Shown: piece after piece, positions 17,943 to 25,007 of the stretch
Layout: each line of letters opens with the position of its first letter
How positions within the stretch are numbered: the stretch's first letter is position 1
DNA from: Butyricimonas synergistica DSM 23225
GTDB taxonomy: Bacteria; Bacteroidota; Bacteroidia; Bacteroidales; Marinifilaceae
Direction of reading: 5' to 3'
DNA: 64,000 nt
NCBI RefSeq assembly: GCF_000379665.1
Contig: NZ_KB903360.1
Location: 126,175 to 190,174 of the forward strand
Program-made: the position numbers and the translations under genes
Notes under the pieces: generated by a model
Told to the model about the DNA's origin: nothing
The model's input: only the letters and a program-made list of their open reading frames with translations
The model's database searches: none

Positions 17943-18200
17943 CTGGACTTGTCCAGATATAGCCCACTATAACTACACGCTTCGCTTCCGTAGTTGTGGG
18001 CTCTCCCGAGGGGCTGGGCTTTGCCCCGTCCCACTTATGGCTCTGCCCTAAGAACCCGGTCGGAGGCTGTCAGCCCCCAACACCCCTGACCAAAGAGTGA
18101 CCCTCTCTTTGGAATCTCCGCTCAGAGGTCTCGACCCCTGAGAACCCCGAGCAGGAAGTGACCCTCTCCCTGCACCCTCCGATTAAGGCTCCGCCCTAAT
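17943..18200 (+). other. presumptive oriT: cluster of hairpins upstream of MobV
   Basis: The 359 bases between the HTH gene and mobV hold no gene but at least seven hairpins: CTGGAC/GTCCAG (17943-17956); AGCCCAC...AACTAC/GTAGTT-GTGGGCT (17961-18002); GGGGC/GCCCC (18010-18027); CCAAAGAG/CTCTTTGG (18090-18112); CTCAGAGG/CCCCTGAG (18121-18142); GCAGG/CCTGC (18151-18173); ATTAAGGC/GCCCTAAT (18182-18200). Two of them carry AGTGACCCTCTC in the loop. MobV relaxases nick sites with inverted repeats just upstream of their own genes, so this is the likely oriT; the nick position cannot be read off. Confidence 0.55.
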
Positions 18201-18235
18201 GACCCTTTCCCTATTGTAAATCTGTAAACATCATC

Positions 18236-19792
18236 ATGCCTATGGCACAGAAGACATCAATCAACATCAAGCCCTGCAACATCGGAAGCAGCGAGGCGCA
18301 CAACAGGCGGACAGCGGAATACCTCGCTCATATCGGCAAGGAAAAGTTCTATGTCCGCACCGACCTCATGGCGGCAAACGAGACATGGGTAGCACCTGAT
18401 TTCGGCGGCACTTCGCTGTCGGAACGCTACAATCAGATAGCCGCGATGGTAAAGGAAAAGACAGGTCGCGCCATGCAGACCAAAGACCGAGAACGCGTGA
18501 ACAAGAAGACCGGGAAGGTGACCGTCGTGCGCGGCAGCACTCCGCTCAAAGAGGGTGTCGTGGTAATCAAGGATGATACCACGCTGGAGCAGTTGCAGCA
18601 TTTCTGCGAGGTGTGCAAGGAGCGTTGGGGAATCACGGCACTGCAAATCTTCATCCACCGTGACGAGGGGCATTACGGCATCCCCGGAGATACCGACACA
18701 TGGAAGCCCAACCTTCATGCCCATATCGTATGGGACTGGATGAACCACGACACCGGGAAATCCTGCAAGCTGGACGAGAAAGCCATGAGCGACATGCAGA
18801 CCCTCTTGGCTGAGTGTCTTGACATGGAAAGGGGCAGCTCAAAGGAGCAGACGGGACAGGAGCATCTTGAACGCGCTGATTTCATCATCGCCAAGCAGAA
18901 GCAGGAAGCCGAACAGGTAAAGGCGGAAAAGGAAGCAGCCGAAGCCGACAGGGATGCCGCGATCCGTGAAACGGACAATGCCAAATCCGAACATGAAAAG
19001 CTACAAATCGGGAACGAGGAGAAGCAGCGTCGCAGCGAGGAACTTGACAGCGAAATCGCCGAAAAGGAAGAACGTGCGCGAGAGGTTGACAGGGAGAACA
19101 CGGACAGCATAAAGTCCGGCATCGCCAACCTTTTCGGTAAGGGCAAGTACGCAGCCATCGAGCAGGAGAACGAGAAGCTGAAAGCCGAGAACGAGCATAT
19201 CAAAGAGTCTTTCCCCGATGCCGTCAGGAAAGAGGTGGAGAAACGGACTAAGGAGCTGACCGAGGCGAAGCGGACGGTCGAACTGGAGCGCGACAGTGCT
19301 ATGGCAATCGCTGACACTTATGAATCCGAGAGGGACACGGCTCTGCGGCAGCTTCGGGAGCAGAAGAGCGGGGAGCAGCACCGCATCAGCATGGCGGTGA
19401 GCCGGGCAACGGCGGAGAAGGACAAGACCATAGAGCGGTTGCAGGGTGCGCTGAAATCGAGCCGGGATATCCTGAATATCATCGCCGATATTCTCTACAA
19501 GGCAAGCGAGGTGTTCAGGCGAGCCGTTGAAGCGATTATCCATTTCGCCACGGAACGGCACAAGTCAATCTTCTCTCCCTCCGAAGCCGCCGACATCAAG
19601 AGCGTTATGCAGAGCTACGGCGAGACCACCGAACAGCAGAAAGCGGTCGGCGCATGGCTCTGTGATTATGCGGAACACCGACAGCCCTTTGATGAAATCA
19701 AACATCGCCATACACTCAATGAGGTTGGCGATGTCGCGGAAGGTCGGTATGACTGGAAGATTGAGAGAGGGCGAGGTGGAATCAGTCTGTAA
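18236..19792 (+). CDS. MobV-family relaxase (plasmid recombination/mobilisation protein)
   Basis: Relaxase that nicks oriT and pilots DNA through a helper conjugation system. The 518-residue protein has the MobV N-terminal motif (QKTSINIKPCNIGSSEAHNRR) and the metal and catalytic box H141-R-D-E144-G-H146 with H161-A-H163 (PNLHAHIVWDW). Residues about 205-420 are a long E/K/R-rich coiled coil, as in other Bacteroides MobV proteins; the C-terminus is helical. GC content and codon use are clearly higher than in the following cargo genes. ATG at 18236 or 18242 may start it. Confidence 0.92.
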   Translation: MPMAQKTSINIKPCNIGSSEAHNRRTAEYLAHIGKEKFYVRTDLMAANETWVAPDFGGTSLSERYNQIAAMVKEKTGRAMQTKDRERVNKKTGKVTVVRGSTPLKEGVVVIKDDTTLEQLQHFCEVCKERWGITALQIFIHRDEGHYGIPGDTDTWKPNLHAHIVWDWMNHDTGKSCKLDEKAMSDMQTLLAECLDMERGSSKEQTGQEHLERADFIIAKQKQEAEQVKAEKEAAEADRDAAIRETDNAKSEHEKLQIGNEEKQRRSEELDSEIAEKEERAREVDRENTDSIKSGIANLFGKGKYAAIEQENEKLKAENEHIKESFPDAVRKEVEKRTKELTEAKRTVELERDSAMAIADTYESERDTALRQLREQKSGEQHRISMAVSRATAEKDKTIERLQGALKSSRDILNIIADILYKASEVFRRAVEAIIHFATERHKSIFSPSEAADIKSVMQSYGETTEQQKAVGAWLCDYAEHRQPFDEIKHRHTLNEVGDVAEGRYDWKIERGRGGISL

Positions 19793-19814
19793 TCCCTTTA
19801 TAACTCTCACATAG

Positions 19815-19840
19815 CCAAAATCGGTTATCCGTCAACTTCA
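19815..19840 (-). repeat. immunity-array repeat, 5' part, copy 1
   Basis: Minus strand encodes TTG-start MKLTDNRFW, related to copies at 20209-20238 and 21132-21164. It overlaps the stop of the preceding immunity-like gene (TTGA). The short ORF continues to a TGA within the mobV 3' end, antisense. Confidence 0.7.
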
Positions 19841-20206
19841 ATCTATGATGTAGGCTTCGGATGTTAAAATATCTACGATGTGTTCGGTTGTCTTTATTGC
19901 ATAGTGCTTTACGTTTAGAGAAGTTCCATACAACGCTCTCATCCCAGTTGCCATGATTTCTCCCAGATAAGAGGAATTTTCCACTTCGTATAAGGGGCTG
20001 GAAGTCAATCCCACCATAACCTCAGTCATTCTAAAGTGTTCAAGAGTTACACGATAAGCAAATACATTCCTAAATCGAATGGCAATCGTTCCTCTGTTGT
20101 CGAAACGATCAAGCATAATTTTAAGGTCGGTAGCGTCATAATCTATTGAATTGATTGAACATTCGCAATCAATTACATTTATCTGATGGTATATCTCACT
20201 TTCCAT
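19838..20206 (-). CDS. putative orphan immunity-type protein
   Basis: A 122-residue cytosolic protein without signal peptide or membrane segment; I do not recognise its family. ATG at 20206 is preferred over a TTG two codons earlier. It is flanked on both sides by copies of the array repeat, like the Imm-type genes next to it, and its size and acidic composition suit a cytoplasmic immunity protein. The function is inferred from context alone. Confidence 0.6.
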   Translation of the reverse strand: MESEIYHQINVIDCECSINSIDYDATDLKIMLDRFDNRGTIAIRFRNVFAYRVTLEHFRMTEVMVGLTSSPLYEVENSSYLGEIMATGMRALYGTSLNVKHYAIKTTEHIVDILTSEAYIID

Positions 20207-20208
20207 AC

Positions 20209-20238
20209 CCAAAAAATCGTTTATCTGTCAGTTTCATT
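20209..20238 (-). repeat. immunity-array repeat, 5' part, copy 2
   Basis: Minus strand reads ATG AAA CTG ACA GAT AAA then CGATTTTTTGGG, encoding MKLTDKRF. It stands directly before the ATG of the downstream immunity-type gene and differs from the other copies by two extra T. Confidence 0.7.
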
Positions 20239-20307
20239 ATTTTCCGTTGCTATTCGTGGTCTCTTGTATTTTGTTTAAAGGTCGTTTTGGATTTGCATTT
20301 CGCAGTT

Positions 20308-20973
20308 TTAGACAAAATCTATTTCTTCATAAAAATATCCACCTTTAACAAGGTTATATCCAACAATGTTTTCGCGTTGCATAGCATTAACTATTCGTTC
20401 TGAGAAAAAGAAGCCGCCTCCTTGAGGATACAATAAATCATAATCTCTATAGGTGTCCTTTAATACCACTTTTTTCAAACAATAATCATTAGGGTCATTA
20501 TAATATTCTGTGCGATTATTGAATGTCTTAATGTTTCCATTATCAAACATATCCTTAAATATACATTTGGGATAGACAAACTCAGTATCTGGTATTATAG
20601 GGATAAATAAAAGATAGAACTCCTCTGCATAATCTTTGATAGATATTTTCTTGAATACATACTCGTCTTTTGAAACATTCAAATGCTCAAAAATTTGTTT
20701 TATTTTATAGCTAACTACTGCAACCAAACTTAAGCAAGAAGGCGTAAAATCCATAAAGTCTATCACGCCATTTCGTTTAATTAGTTTACCTCGAAGATTA
20801 TCCGGCATTTCTTCGTACAAGTTCTTTCTATTTTCAAAATACATTGAGATAGTTTTATTATTATCTAAGATGTATTTTAGAAAATTAGGTGTGTCTATAC
20901 TAATAGTATGAGGCATTTCATAATTACCTCTTATACTCTTTTCTAAAGTAAATGACAATTGATAGTATTTCAT
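20308..20973 (-). CDS. Imm43-like orphan immunity protein
   Basis: A 221-residue soluble, AT-rich-coded protein. MKYYQLSFTLEKS is taken as the start (ATG at 20973) because the longer frame from 21027 runs into the upstream repeat. The pattern, including DYDLLYPQGGGFFFSERIVNAM near the C-terminus (ligand-like YPQGG and FFFSERIV), resembles Imm43-type immunity proteins of polymorphic-toxin systems. No toxin gene is present, so it would be an orphan. A repeat-borne -7 element TAACTTTG lies 25 bases upstream. The exact Imm family is a moderate-confidence call. Confidence 0.6.
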   Translation of the reverse strand: MKYYQLSFTLEKSIRGNYEMPHTISIDTPNFLKYILDNNKTISMYFENRKNLYEEMPDNLRGKLIKRNGVIDFMDFTPSCLSLVAVVSYKIKQIFEHLNVSKDEYVFKKISIKDYAEEFYLLFIPIIPDTEFVYPKCIFKDMFDNGNIKTFNNRTEYYNDPNDYCLKKVVLKDTYRDYDLLYPQGGGFFFSERIVNAMQRENIVGYNLVKGGYFYEEIDFV

Positions 20974-20996
20974 ATGTCTATACTTATTATACCAAA

Positions 20997-21080
20997 ACAA
21001 AGTTAATACAATTCTCGCTAAAACCATAACATCACTATGCGTAAAGTGCTTGAGCTGAATGGAAAAACTGAAATCTTATC
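20997..21080 (-). repeat. 84-bp immunity-array repeat, copy A (carries a promoter)
   Basis: Matches 21488-21571 over 84 bases except for a central ten-base or so variable block and a few single substitutions. On the minus strand it ends in TAACTTTG (21005-20998), a perfect -7 element, placed just before the Imm43-like gene. Confidence 0.85.
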
Positions 21081-21158
21081 AATCCCGAATATCAGCATGA
21101 AACCGAAAAACAACATTATTTTCTTAAATATCCAAAATCGTTTATCAGTCAATTTCAT
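21018..21158 (-). CDS. 46-residue predicted small membrane peptide in the immunity array
   Basis: Starts at ATG 21158, overlapping the Imm32-like stop as ATGA, and encodes MKLTDKRFWIFKKIMLFF followed by a hydrophobic stretch and the segment ISVFPFSSSTLR. Its first nine residues are shared with the repeat copies at 19815 and 20209; its last part lies in the 84-bp repeat. It is the only complete copy of the repeated unit. It could be a translated membrane peptide, a leader, or only a remnant. Confidence 0.45.
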   Translation of the reverse strand: MKLTDKRFWIFKKIMLFFGFMLIFGIDKISVFPFSSSTLRIVMLWF

Positions 21159-21164
21159 ATTTTC
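21132..21164 (-). repeat. immunity-array repeat, 5' part, copy 3
   Basis: Minus strand encodes MKLTDKRFW; compare 19815-19840 and 20209-20238. It overlaps the end of the Imm32-like gene. Confidence 0.75.
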
Positions 21165-21412
21165 TCAATGATTAAATCTAATGAGCCATCTTCCAATGAA
21201 TTGTATTCGTCCAAATGTATATGTGTGCCACAAGACACTTCTGTCTGTGCCAAATTTAGCAAATGATTGGCCAACGAAAGCAACCCCTCTCGATTAGCTG
21301 AGATAATGACCTCATTATCATTCGTAGAAATTTTGATGGAATAACCATCGCTCCAGCAAAGCCGAAGTCCCGTGTTTACGTTATATTCAGGTACAACTAT
21401 TTCCATATCCAT
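21155..21412 (-). CDS. Imm32-like orphan immunity protein
   Basis: An 85-residue protein matching the Imm32 pattern: short N-terminal strands, then VIISANREGLLSLANHLLNLAQ, GTHIHLDEYNSLEDGSLDLIIEKI. Imm32 proteins neutralise toxins of polymorphic systems; no cognate toxin is nearby. Its stop codon overlaps the next small ORF (ATGA). Its own upstream region carries the 84-bp repeat copy B with a TAATTTTG -7 element about 77 bases before the ATG. Confidence 0.7.
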   Translation of the reverse strand: MDMEIVVPEYNVNTGLRLCWSDGYSIKISTNDNEVIISANREGLLSLANHLLNLAQTEVSCGTHIHLDEYNSLEDGSLDLIIEKI

Positions 21413-21487
21413 AACAAATAATCGACATTCGATGTGACAAATGTCCCATTAGAGCATGAAAGTTCAAACGAGATTATTGTCCATGCT

Positions 21488-21571
21488 ACAAAATTAATAC
21501 AATTCTCGCTAAAACCATTATGTTAGCCTGCGTAAAGTGTTTGAACTGAACGGAAAAACTGAAATATTATC
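21488..21571 (-). repeat. 84-bp immunity-array repeat, copy B (carries a promoter)
   Basis: Second copy of the repeat at 20997-21080. The minus strand ends in TAATTTTG (21496-21489), a perfect -7 element, upstream of the Imm32-like gene. The peptide segment ISVFPFSS is conserved between both copies. Confidence 0.85.
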
Positions 21572-21647
21572 CTTATTGGGCGTGATTCTGCTGTTTCGAC
21601 CTCATTTCCCTGTCTTTCCCTTCTGTTTTGGCTACTAATTAACGTAG

Positions 21648-21818
21648 GTTGTACCTCGCTTGTTTCTTGAATCGGATATAGCGTTGATTTTCAGCAGTGG
21701 TGAGCAATTCCTTGACAATTATGTTACGTCCGGAGCCACGATGATCTCGATGCGCGAGCTCCTTCTTCCACTCGGTTACAACCTCGTGTTCTTCACAGGC
21801 ATAAACAACAAGGCGTAA
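21648..21818 (+). pseudogene. C-terminal gene remnant with a phosphoribosyltransferase-like motif
   Basis: A 56-codon open stretch closed upstream by TAG and ending at TAA 21816-21818, without a start codon. It contains FLDNYVTSGATMISMRELL and ends in FFTGINNKA. LDNYVTSGAT resembles the PRPP-binding loop of type I phosphoribosyltransferases. It looks like the leftover end of a larger gene disrupted when the cargo was assembled. Confidence 0.4.
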
Positions 21819-22559
21819 TTATGCTATCCAAGTATTATGTTTGCCTGAAACACGTTCAAACTTACCATCTTTCTTAATATACCATATTTCATAGCCGGTA
21901 TAATACCCATCTCTTACAGACAATACTATAAAATCATTTGTCGCTCGTACATAATAGACATAAGGAAAATTGTTAAAAATCACACCTCCGTTGAAATCTC
22001 CATTGTAACGCCAAAGGTATTTCTTTAATTCCTTAATATTCTTTTTAAGATATTTAGCCGGTCTTTCATGTGCTACACTCTTACCTGCTAAAAATTCCAT
22101 TAGGCGGTCATCTATATTCGATGTAAGGTATAACTCGTTAGGTCGCAACCGAGGTGTTATGGTGTATTCAACCATTTTATCAAGATGCATTTGATAATAT
22201 CCCCAAGAGAAGAATAGCGTGTCGTTGGGTGTCGGTGAAATAGGATAGTATTCAACCGGAATATTTTGAGGAATAATTCCAAATTCTTTACTTTTCGACC
22301 TCTTTACATAGTGAGAAACGCAGCTCTGCAATTCTCTGGTAACATGAAAACACGAATCAAATTCAGCATTTACAGCATTGCATATATCTGAATGACAATT
22401 TACTGTACCTGCTACTGAATCAGAATAGGCTTGCCAATCCTCGAAAAATTCAGGCAAATTCTTCTTCGTCAACTTCGGATATTTGCCAAGAAAAGACTGA
22501 CCGCTACAAAAAAGCGCGGTTAGTAACAGTACGAATATTGTGCTAATATATTTGTGCAT
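21819..22559 (-). CDS. secreted protein of unknown function
   Basis: A 246-residue protein with a clear signal peptide (MHKYISTIFVLLLTALFCSG, then a likely cleavage before the mature region; a C in the hydrophobic core may instead mark a lipoprotein). The mature part is unassigned, with four to five cysteines (CHSDICNAV, FDSCF, LQSCVSHY) and an aromatic C-terminal strand region. ATG at 22559 is chosen because it starts the signal peptide; the frame opens at 22616. It is the last gene before attR and is therefore cargo. Its own promoter lies just upstream. Confidence 0.7.
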   Translation of the reverse strand: MHKYISTIFVLLLTALFCSGQSFLGKYPKLTKKNLPEFFEDWQAYSDSVAGTVNCHSDICNAVNAEFDSCFHVTRELQSCVSHYVKRSKSKEFGIIPQNIPVEYYPISPTPNDTLFFSWGYYQMHLDKMVEYTITPRLRPNELYLTSNIDDRLMEFLAGKSVAHERPAKYLKKNIKELKKYLWRYNGDFNGGVIFNNFPYVYYVRATNDFIVLSVRDGYYTGYEIWYIKKDGKFERVSGKHNTWIA

Positions 22560-22577
22560 GGCATTGGTCTTTATCTG

Positions 22578-22585
22578 CAAAGATA
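22578..22585 (-). promoter_or_regulatory. -7 element for the secreted cargo protein
   Basis: TATCTTTG on the minus strand, 18 bases before the ATG; no clear -33 element. Confidence 0.5.
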
Positions 22586-22803
22586 CACATTTTCGCTGAC
22601 ATACAGCGTATTCCATTGAACTTTAGTGTCTCTTTACGTACAATCCTAAATCATAAAAATATCTATCAATCGTTAAGATTTAGTTAAATCTTCCACTTAA
22701 AACACATGACTTTTCTAATCCTTTCACTCCCTGAAAGCAACTTTTTCATTCCCTCTTTCCCTTAACGGATAGTTGTACCGTTATTATCTTATATGGTTGA
22801 TTT

Positions 22804-23979
22804 TCAGCGATAAAAGTCATTAAAAATCAATTTTTCCGCGTACCCCAATTGCTTGTTAAACAAATGCACGTAGGCGATTGCCGTGTTTTCCCATGCCGTG
22901 GCAGCCATTTTTTGCAACCCGGCGATCCTCATTCTCGAACGCAACTTCTCACTCCCGAGCAACTTGTTGGTGGCTTTCGCTAATTGACCGGAATCCCTGA
23001 AATCAAAAATCACTCCCGAATTATCCCTCAAAAGTTCCACCGCGTGCGGTATAGGCGTGGCGATGATAGGACACCCGCAGCTTAACGCGTACACGAAAGT
23101 TCCGCTTACAGCCTGGTTGGGATCTGCCGAAGTGAACAAATAAACATCCGTAAGTTGCAAATACTCCAGGATGACAGGAAGATCCAAATACAAATTTACA
23201 AACCTCACCGAGTCCGCCAACCCCAATTCAACGATTTTGGCTTTCAGCATCTCACGATACGTTTCGCCCTCGGTCTTGAGCACCGTCGGGTGCGTCTTGC
23301 CGATAATCAGGAACAAAACCGCCGGGTTGTCTTTTACAATAGCCGGCAATGCCTCCAGGGTAGTCTCGATACTCTTGCCCGGGCTCAACAAGCCAAAGGT
23401 AGAAAGTATACGACGTCCGGCAACCCCGTACTTTTCTTTCAACTTTTTTTTGTCTTTATGTGCCACCAAATGAGTTCCATGCGGAATGACATTCAATTTT
23501 TCCCGCTCGATACCGTATTCCTTTTCAAGAATCTCTGCCGACGTCCGGGTCATAACGACCACCGCGGAACAGTATTGGCTCAATTGCCCGAGATACTCTT
23601 TTTGTTTCAACGACGGATGGGGCAACACCGTGTGAAAAACAATAATAACAGCTTTCGACAGCAAACGCGTAAACGCCAGGAACTCATTCTCGTGTTCGCC
23701 GAACAAGCCGAACTCATGCTGGATAAGCACCAGTTTTATTTTCGGGTCTTCATTCATCTCCCGCGCTATCCCCGGGAACTCATCAGCCTCCGACGTATTC
23801 AACACATACTTAACCTTATCGTCATAAACATACTGCTCGCTTCGCGCTTCCAAAGCACACACCTTCACGGTAAAAGAATACCCGAACTTCATCTCGATTG
23901 CGCGAATCAGATCGTCCGAGAAAGTGGCTATGCCACATTCCCGGGGCGGATAAGTCGTCACGCATATTATTTCTTTCAT
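22804..23979 (-). CDS. GT4-family glycosyltransferase, probable 5' part of a split gene
   Basis: GT-B fold glycosyltransferase of 391 residues. N-terminal TYPPRECGIATFSDDL is typical of GT4 enzymes with a nucleotide-sugar acceptor loop; LIQHEFGLFGEHENEFLAF and VPHGTH-like IPHGTHLVA mark the domain boundary; the donor site is in LSTFGLLSPGKSIETTLEALP and AVSGTFVYALSCGCPIIATP. ATG overlaps the GH130 stop (ATGA). The last residues (FNDFYR and the stop) are encoded by mobile-element DNA; before insertion the frame would have run on into the toroid domain at 14178. The GT domain is complete and could still work. Acceptor and product are unknown; with GH130, mannose-containing glycans are likely. 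Confidence 0.85.
   Translation of the reverse strand: MKEIICVTTYPPRECGIATFSDDLIRAIEMKFGYSFTVKVCALEARSEQYVYDDKVKYVLNTSEADEFPGIAREMNEDPKIKLVLIQHEFGLFGEHENEFLAFTRLLSKAVIIVFHTVLPHPSLKQKEYLGQLSQYCSAVVVMTRTSAEILEKEYGIEREKLNVIPHGTHLVAHKDKKKLKEKYGVAGRRILSTFGLLSPGKSIETTLEALPAIVKDNPAVLFLIIGKTHPTVLKTEGETYREMLKAKIVELGLADSVRFVNLYLDLPVILEYLQLTDVYLFTSADPNQAVSGTFVYALSCGCPIIATPIPHAVELLRDNSGVIFDFRDSGQLAKATNKLLGSEKLRSRMRIAGLQKMAATAWENTAIAYVHLFNKQLGYAEKLIFNDFYR
22824..22832. repeat. right attachment-site core (attR)
   Basis: AAATCAATT, identical to 14166-14174. It lies inside the 3' end of the GT4 frame. Confidence 0.7.
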
Positions 23980-25007
23980 TTTTTATAAGACATTAATTCA
24001 TTTACCAACTCGTCCAACCCAACCGACACGCAAGCGATACACTTGTCTGCCGCCCCGTAATAAATATACAGCCTGCCGTCAAATACAGCCGCTCCGGTAG
24101 GAAAACACACTTTATTCACGACCCCGTTCAATTCATAATCCGTTTCGGGACGGAATAGCGGGTACGGCAACCTCGCGATCTCGACTTGGGGATTTTCCAA
24201 ATCCAGCAATGCCGCCGACGCCGTGTAAACATACCCTTCCGGCGTATCGCACACGCTGTGGTAAATCATCAACCAACCTTCCGGCACCTCTATCGGCGGG
24301 CATCCGGCACCGATATAACTGGACTCGTGGTCGTACCGGGGTTCAAACATGATATGGTTGGAAAAATCCAGGAAATAATTTATCCAAAAGTCATACGTCA
24401 ACTCTTCGAGGCTATCGACACTCACCAACTGGATATCCGGCTTAATCCGATGCATAAAACACAACTTCCCGTTTATCCTGCGCGGGAAGAACACCAGATT
24501 CTTGTCCGTCAAATAAACCGGCTTGCCTGACCCCGTCTGGGACTCTCGCTTGTTGTAACTCCTGAAATACTTACCGGTATGCCTGCCATCCGATGGAATC
24601 AAATCTTCGAATTGGGCATAGGTAAATCGAGAAACAATAATCCCCTTTCTCGTGAAATGCTTCAAATCGGATGACACGGCTAATGCCCCGATAGCATTTA
24701 TCCCGTTATAGGCGGTATAAGTCATATAATACAGACCATCTATTTTCACGATCCGGGGATCTTCAACGCCTTGGCTCTCGTATTCAAACTCCGGATGCAA
24801 AAAAGATTCCTTACCGCGATAAACCATCTTCAACGGTCCTTCCAGACGGCAATAGCCTATCGTGGAATGATTTCCTTCACGCACGGCGCGATAAAAAAGA
24901 TGGACGGTCTGCCCCTCGGCAATGACAGCCGGGTTCATCACGCCCTCATTTTCAAAACACGCATCCGTCTTTTCAAGAATAATACCCTCCCGCTTTACAT
25001 CTATCAT
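23976..25007 (-). CDS. GH130 family glycoside phosphorylase/hydrolase
   Basis: Five-bladed propeller enzyme of GH130, whose known members phosphorolyse beta-mannosides such as mannosyl-glucose or mannobiose. The 343-residue protein has NPAVIAEGQTVHLFYRAV, the acid-containing GVEDPRIVKIDGLYYMTYTAYNG, FFPRRINGKLCFMHR, and SSYIGAGCPPIEVPEGWLMIYH, then VCFPTGAAVFDGRLYIYYGAADKCI. The signature EDPRI includes the predicted proton donor. It lacks a signal peptide, so it acts in the cytoplasm. The ATG overlaps the stop of the small lysine-rich ORF, and its own stop overlaps the GT4 start, indicating translational coupling. Confidence 0.92.
   Translation of the reverse strand: MIDVKREGIILEKTDACFENEGVMNPAVIAEGQTVHLFYRAVREGNHSTIGYCRLEGPLKMVYRGKESFLHPEFEYESQGVEDPRIVKIDGLYYMTYTAYNGINAIGALAVSSDLKHFTRKGIIVSRFTYAQFEDLIPSDGRHTGKYFRSYNKRESQTGSGKPVYLTDKNLVFFPRRINGKLCFMHRIKPDIQLVSVDSLEELTYDFWINYFLDFSNHIMFEPRYDHESSYIGAGCPPIEVPEGWLMIYHSVCDTPEGYVYTASAALLDLENPQVEIARLPYPLFRPETDYELNGVVNKVCFPTGAAVFDGRLYIYYGAADKCIACVSVGLDELVNELMSYKK

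Larger units (their letters stand above)
14175..22832. mobile_element. integrated mobilizable element with orphan immunity cargo
   Basis: About 8.66 kb bounded by 9-bp direct repeats AAATCAATT. In order it holds arm-type direct repeats, an HTH protein, tyrosine integrase, excisionase-like protein, two accessory proteins, a hairpin-rich presumptive oriT, MobV relaxase, an AT-rich immunity-like gene array on the opposite strand, a gene remnant and a secreted protein. No conjugation machinery is present, so transfer would need a helper element in trans. It interrupts a GT4-toroid gene. The left half uses GC-rich codons while the cargo is AT-rich, showing mosaic origin. Boundaries follow from the direct repeats and the in-frame reconstruction, not from comparison with an empty site. 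Confidence 0.75.

Noticed and set aside
17385-19561. Long minus-strand frames opposite the HTH gene and mobV
   Set aside because: They are shadows of GC-rich plus-strand codons; the plus strand shows clear family motifs.
20997-21571. 84-bp repeats as classical integron attC sites
   Set aside because: They lack the core-site palindromes (RYYYAAC/GTTRRRY) and no integron-type IntI is present; they carry promoters instead.
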